The position numbers were made by a program, and so were the translations under genes. From Oscillospiraceae bacterium (GTDB taxonomy: Bacteria > Bacillota > Clostridia > Oscillospirales > Oscillospiraceae), in NCBI GenBank assembly GCA_009786775.1, contig WQRL01000001.1:20273-26180 (forward strand): DNA of 5,908 bases, in the 5' to 3' direction. Below the pieces are notes generated by a model, which saw only the letters and a list, made by a program, of their open reading frames with translations, made no database searches and was not told the DNA's origin. The stretch's first letter is position 1, and the number at the start of each line of letters is the position of its first letter. Below, piece after piece: positions 5,872 to 5,908 of the stretch.

Positions 5872-5908
5872 TGGTCTGCGGACACCCCGCTTTCCTCCCC
5901 AGAACAGC
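5872..5908. other. Window-edge sequence resembling part of the foldback arm
   Basis: This GC-rich stretch has a 4-bp hairpin (GCGG 5878-5881, CCGC 5887-5890). It ends in CCCCAGAACAGC (5897-5908), which differs at one base from CCCCAGAGCAGC (5847-5858) in the right arm of the foldback element. It may be the start of a second repeat copy, cut by the window. No gene is supported here. Confidence 0.3.

Noticed and set aside
5709..5908. Minus-strand frame open from the right edge to TGA at 5709-5711 (about 65 codons, with a CPCC motif)
   Set aside because: The translation is unrecognised, it crosses the whole inverted repeat, and the + strand is also open over the same palindrome, so openness is expected from the base composition. 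A partial convergent gene remains possible if the flank continues the frame.
5733..5908. Plus-strand frame from ATG 5733 open to the right edge
   Set aside because: No ribosome binding site precedes it, the product is unrecognised, and both arms of the repeat encode the same first residues simply because they are palindromic.
5696..5908. CRISPR array
   Set aside because: The repeats are inverted, not regularly spaced direct repeats with spacers.

Overview
The window is part of a sortase-dependent pilus (fimbria) operon on the + strand, followed by about 210 bp of non-operon DNA. The organism is almost certainly a Gram-positive member of the Bacillota, most likely a clostridial lineage. The signs are two class B sortases, three surface proteins ending in sorting signal plus membrane anchor plus basic tail, strong AGGAGG-type ribosome binding sites and moderate GC. 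No taxonomic marker gene is present, so genus and species cannot be given.

Layout: (1) 1-943, the 3' part of a large wall-anchored adhesin or tip pilin, whose true start lies before the window. (2) 961-1551, a signal-peptidase-I-like membrane protein in which both residues of the Ser/Lys catalytic dyad appear to be replaced. (3) 1683-2993, a two-domain Spy0128/FctA-type major pilin with two predicted Lys-Glu-Asn isopeptide triads. (4) 3066-4004, a class B sortase with membrane segments at both ends. (5) 4001-4909, a small pilin-like protein with one FctA-like domain, a glycine-rich stalk and a GPKTG sorting signal. (6) 4913-5695, a second class B sortase with a single N-terminal membrane anchor. 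Genes 1-2 and 4-5-6 are overlapping or nearly abutting. The major pilin is set off by a 131-bp gap before it and a 72-bp gap after it, and it has the strongest ribosome binding site.

Working model: the order adhesin, SipA-like factor, major pilin, class B sortase, minor pilin matches the core of the group A Streptococcus FCT pilus locus (cpa, sipA, fctA, srtC, fctB), with one extra class B sortase appended. The proteins would be exported by Sec. One sortase would polymerise the major pilin, with the adhesin probably at the tip. The GPKTG protein would act as the base subunit tethered to the wall, and the inactive signal-peptidase relative would be an assembly factor. The assignment of each sortase to a substrate is inference.

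Downstream of the operon lies a visibly more GC-rich stretch dominated by a long imperfect inverted repeat (40-bp arms at 5726-5765 and 5832-5871). A second, near-perfect 40-nt hairpin sits inside the coding region of the last sortase (5087-5126). Neither is explained by the protein-coding content.
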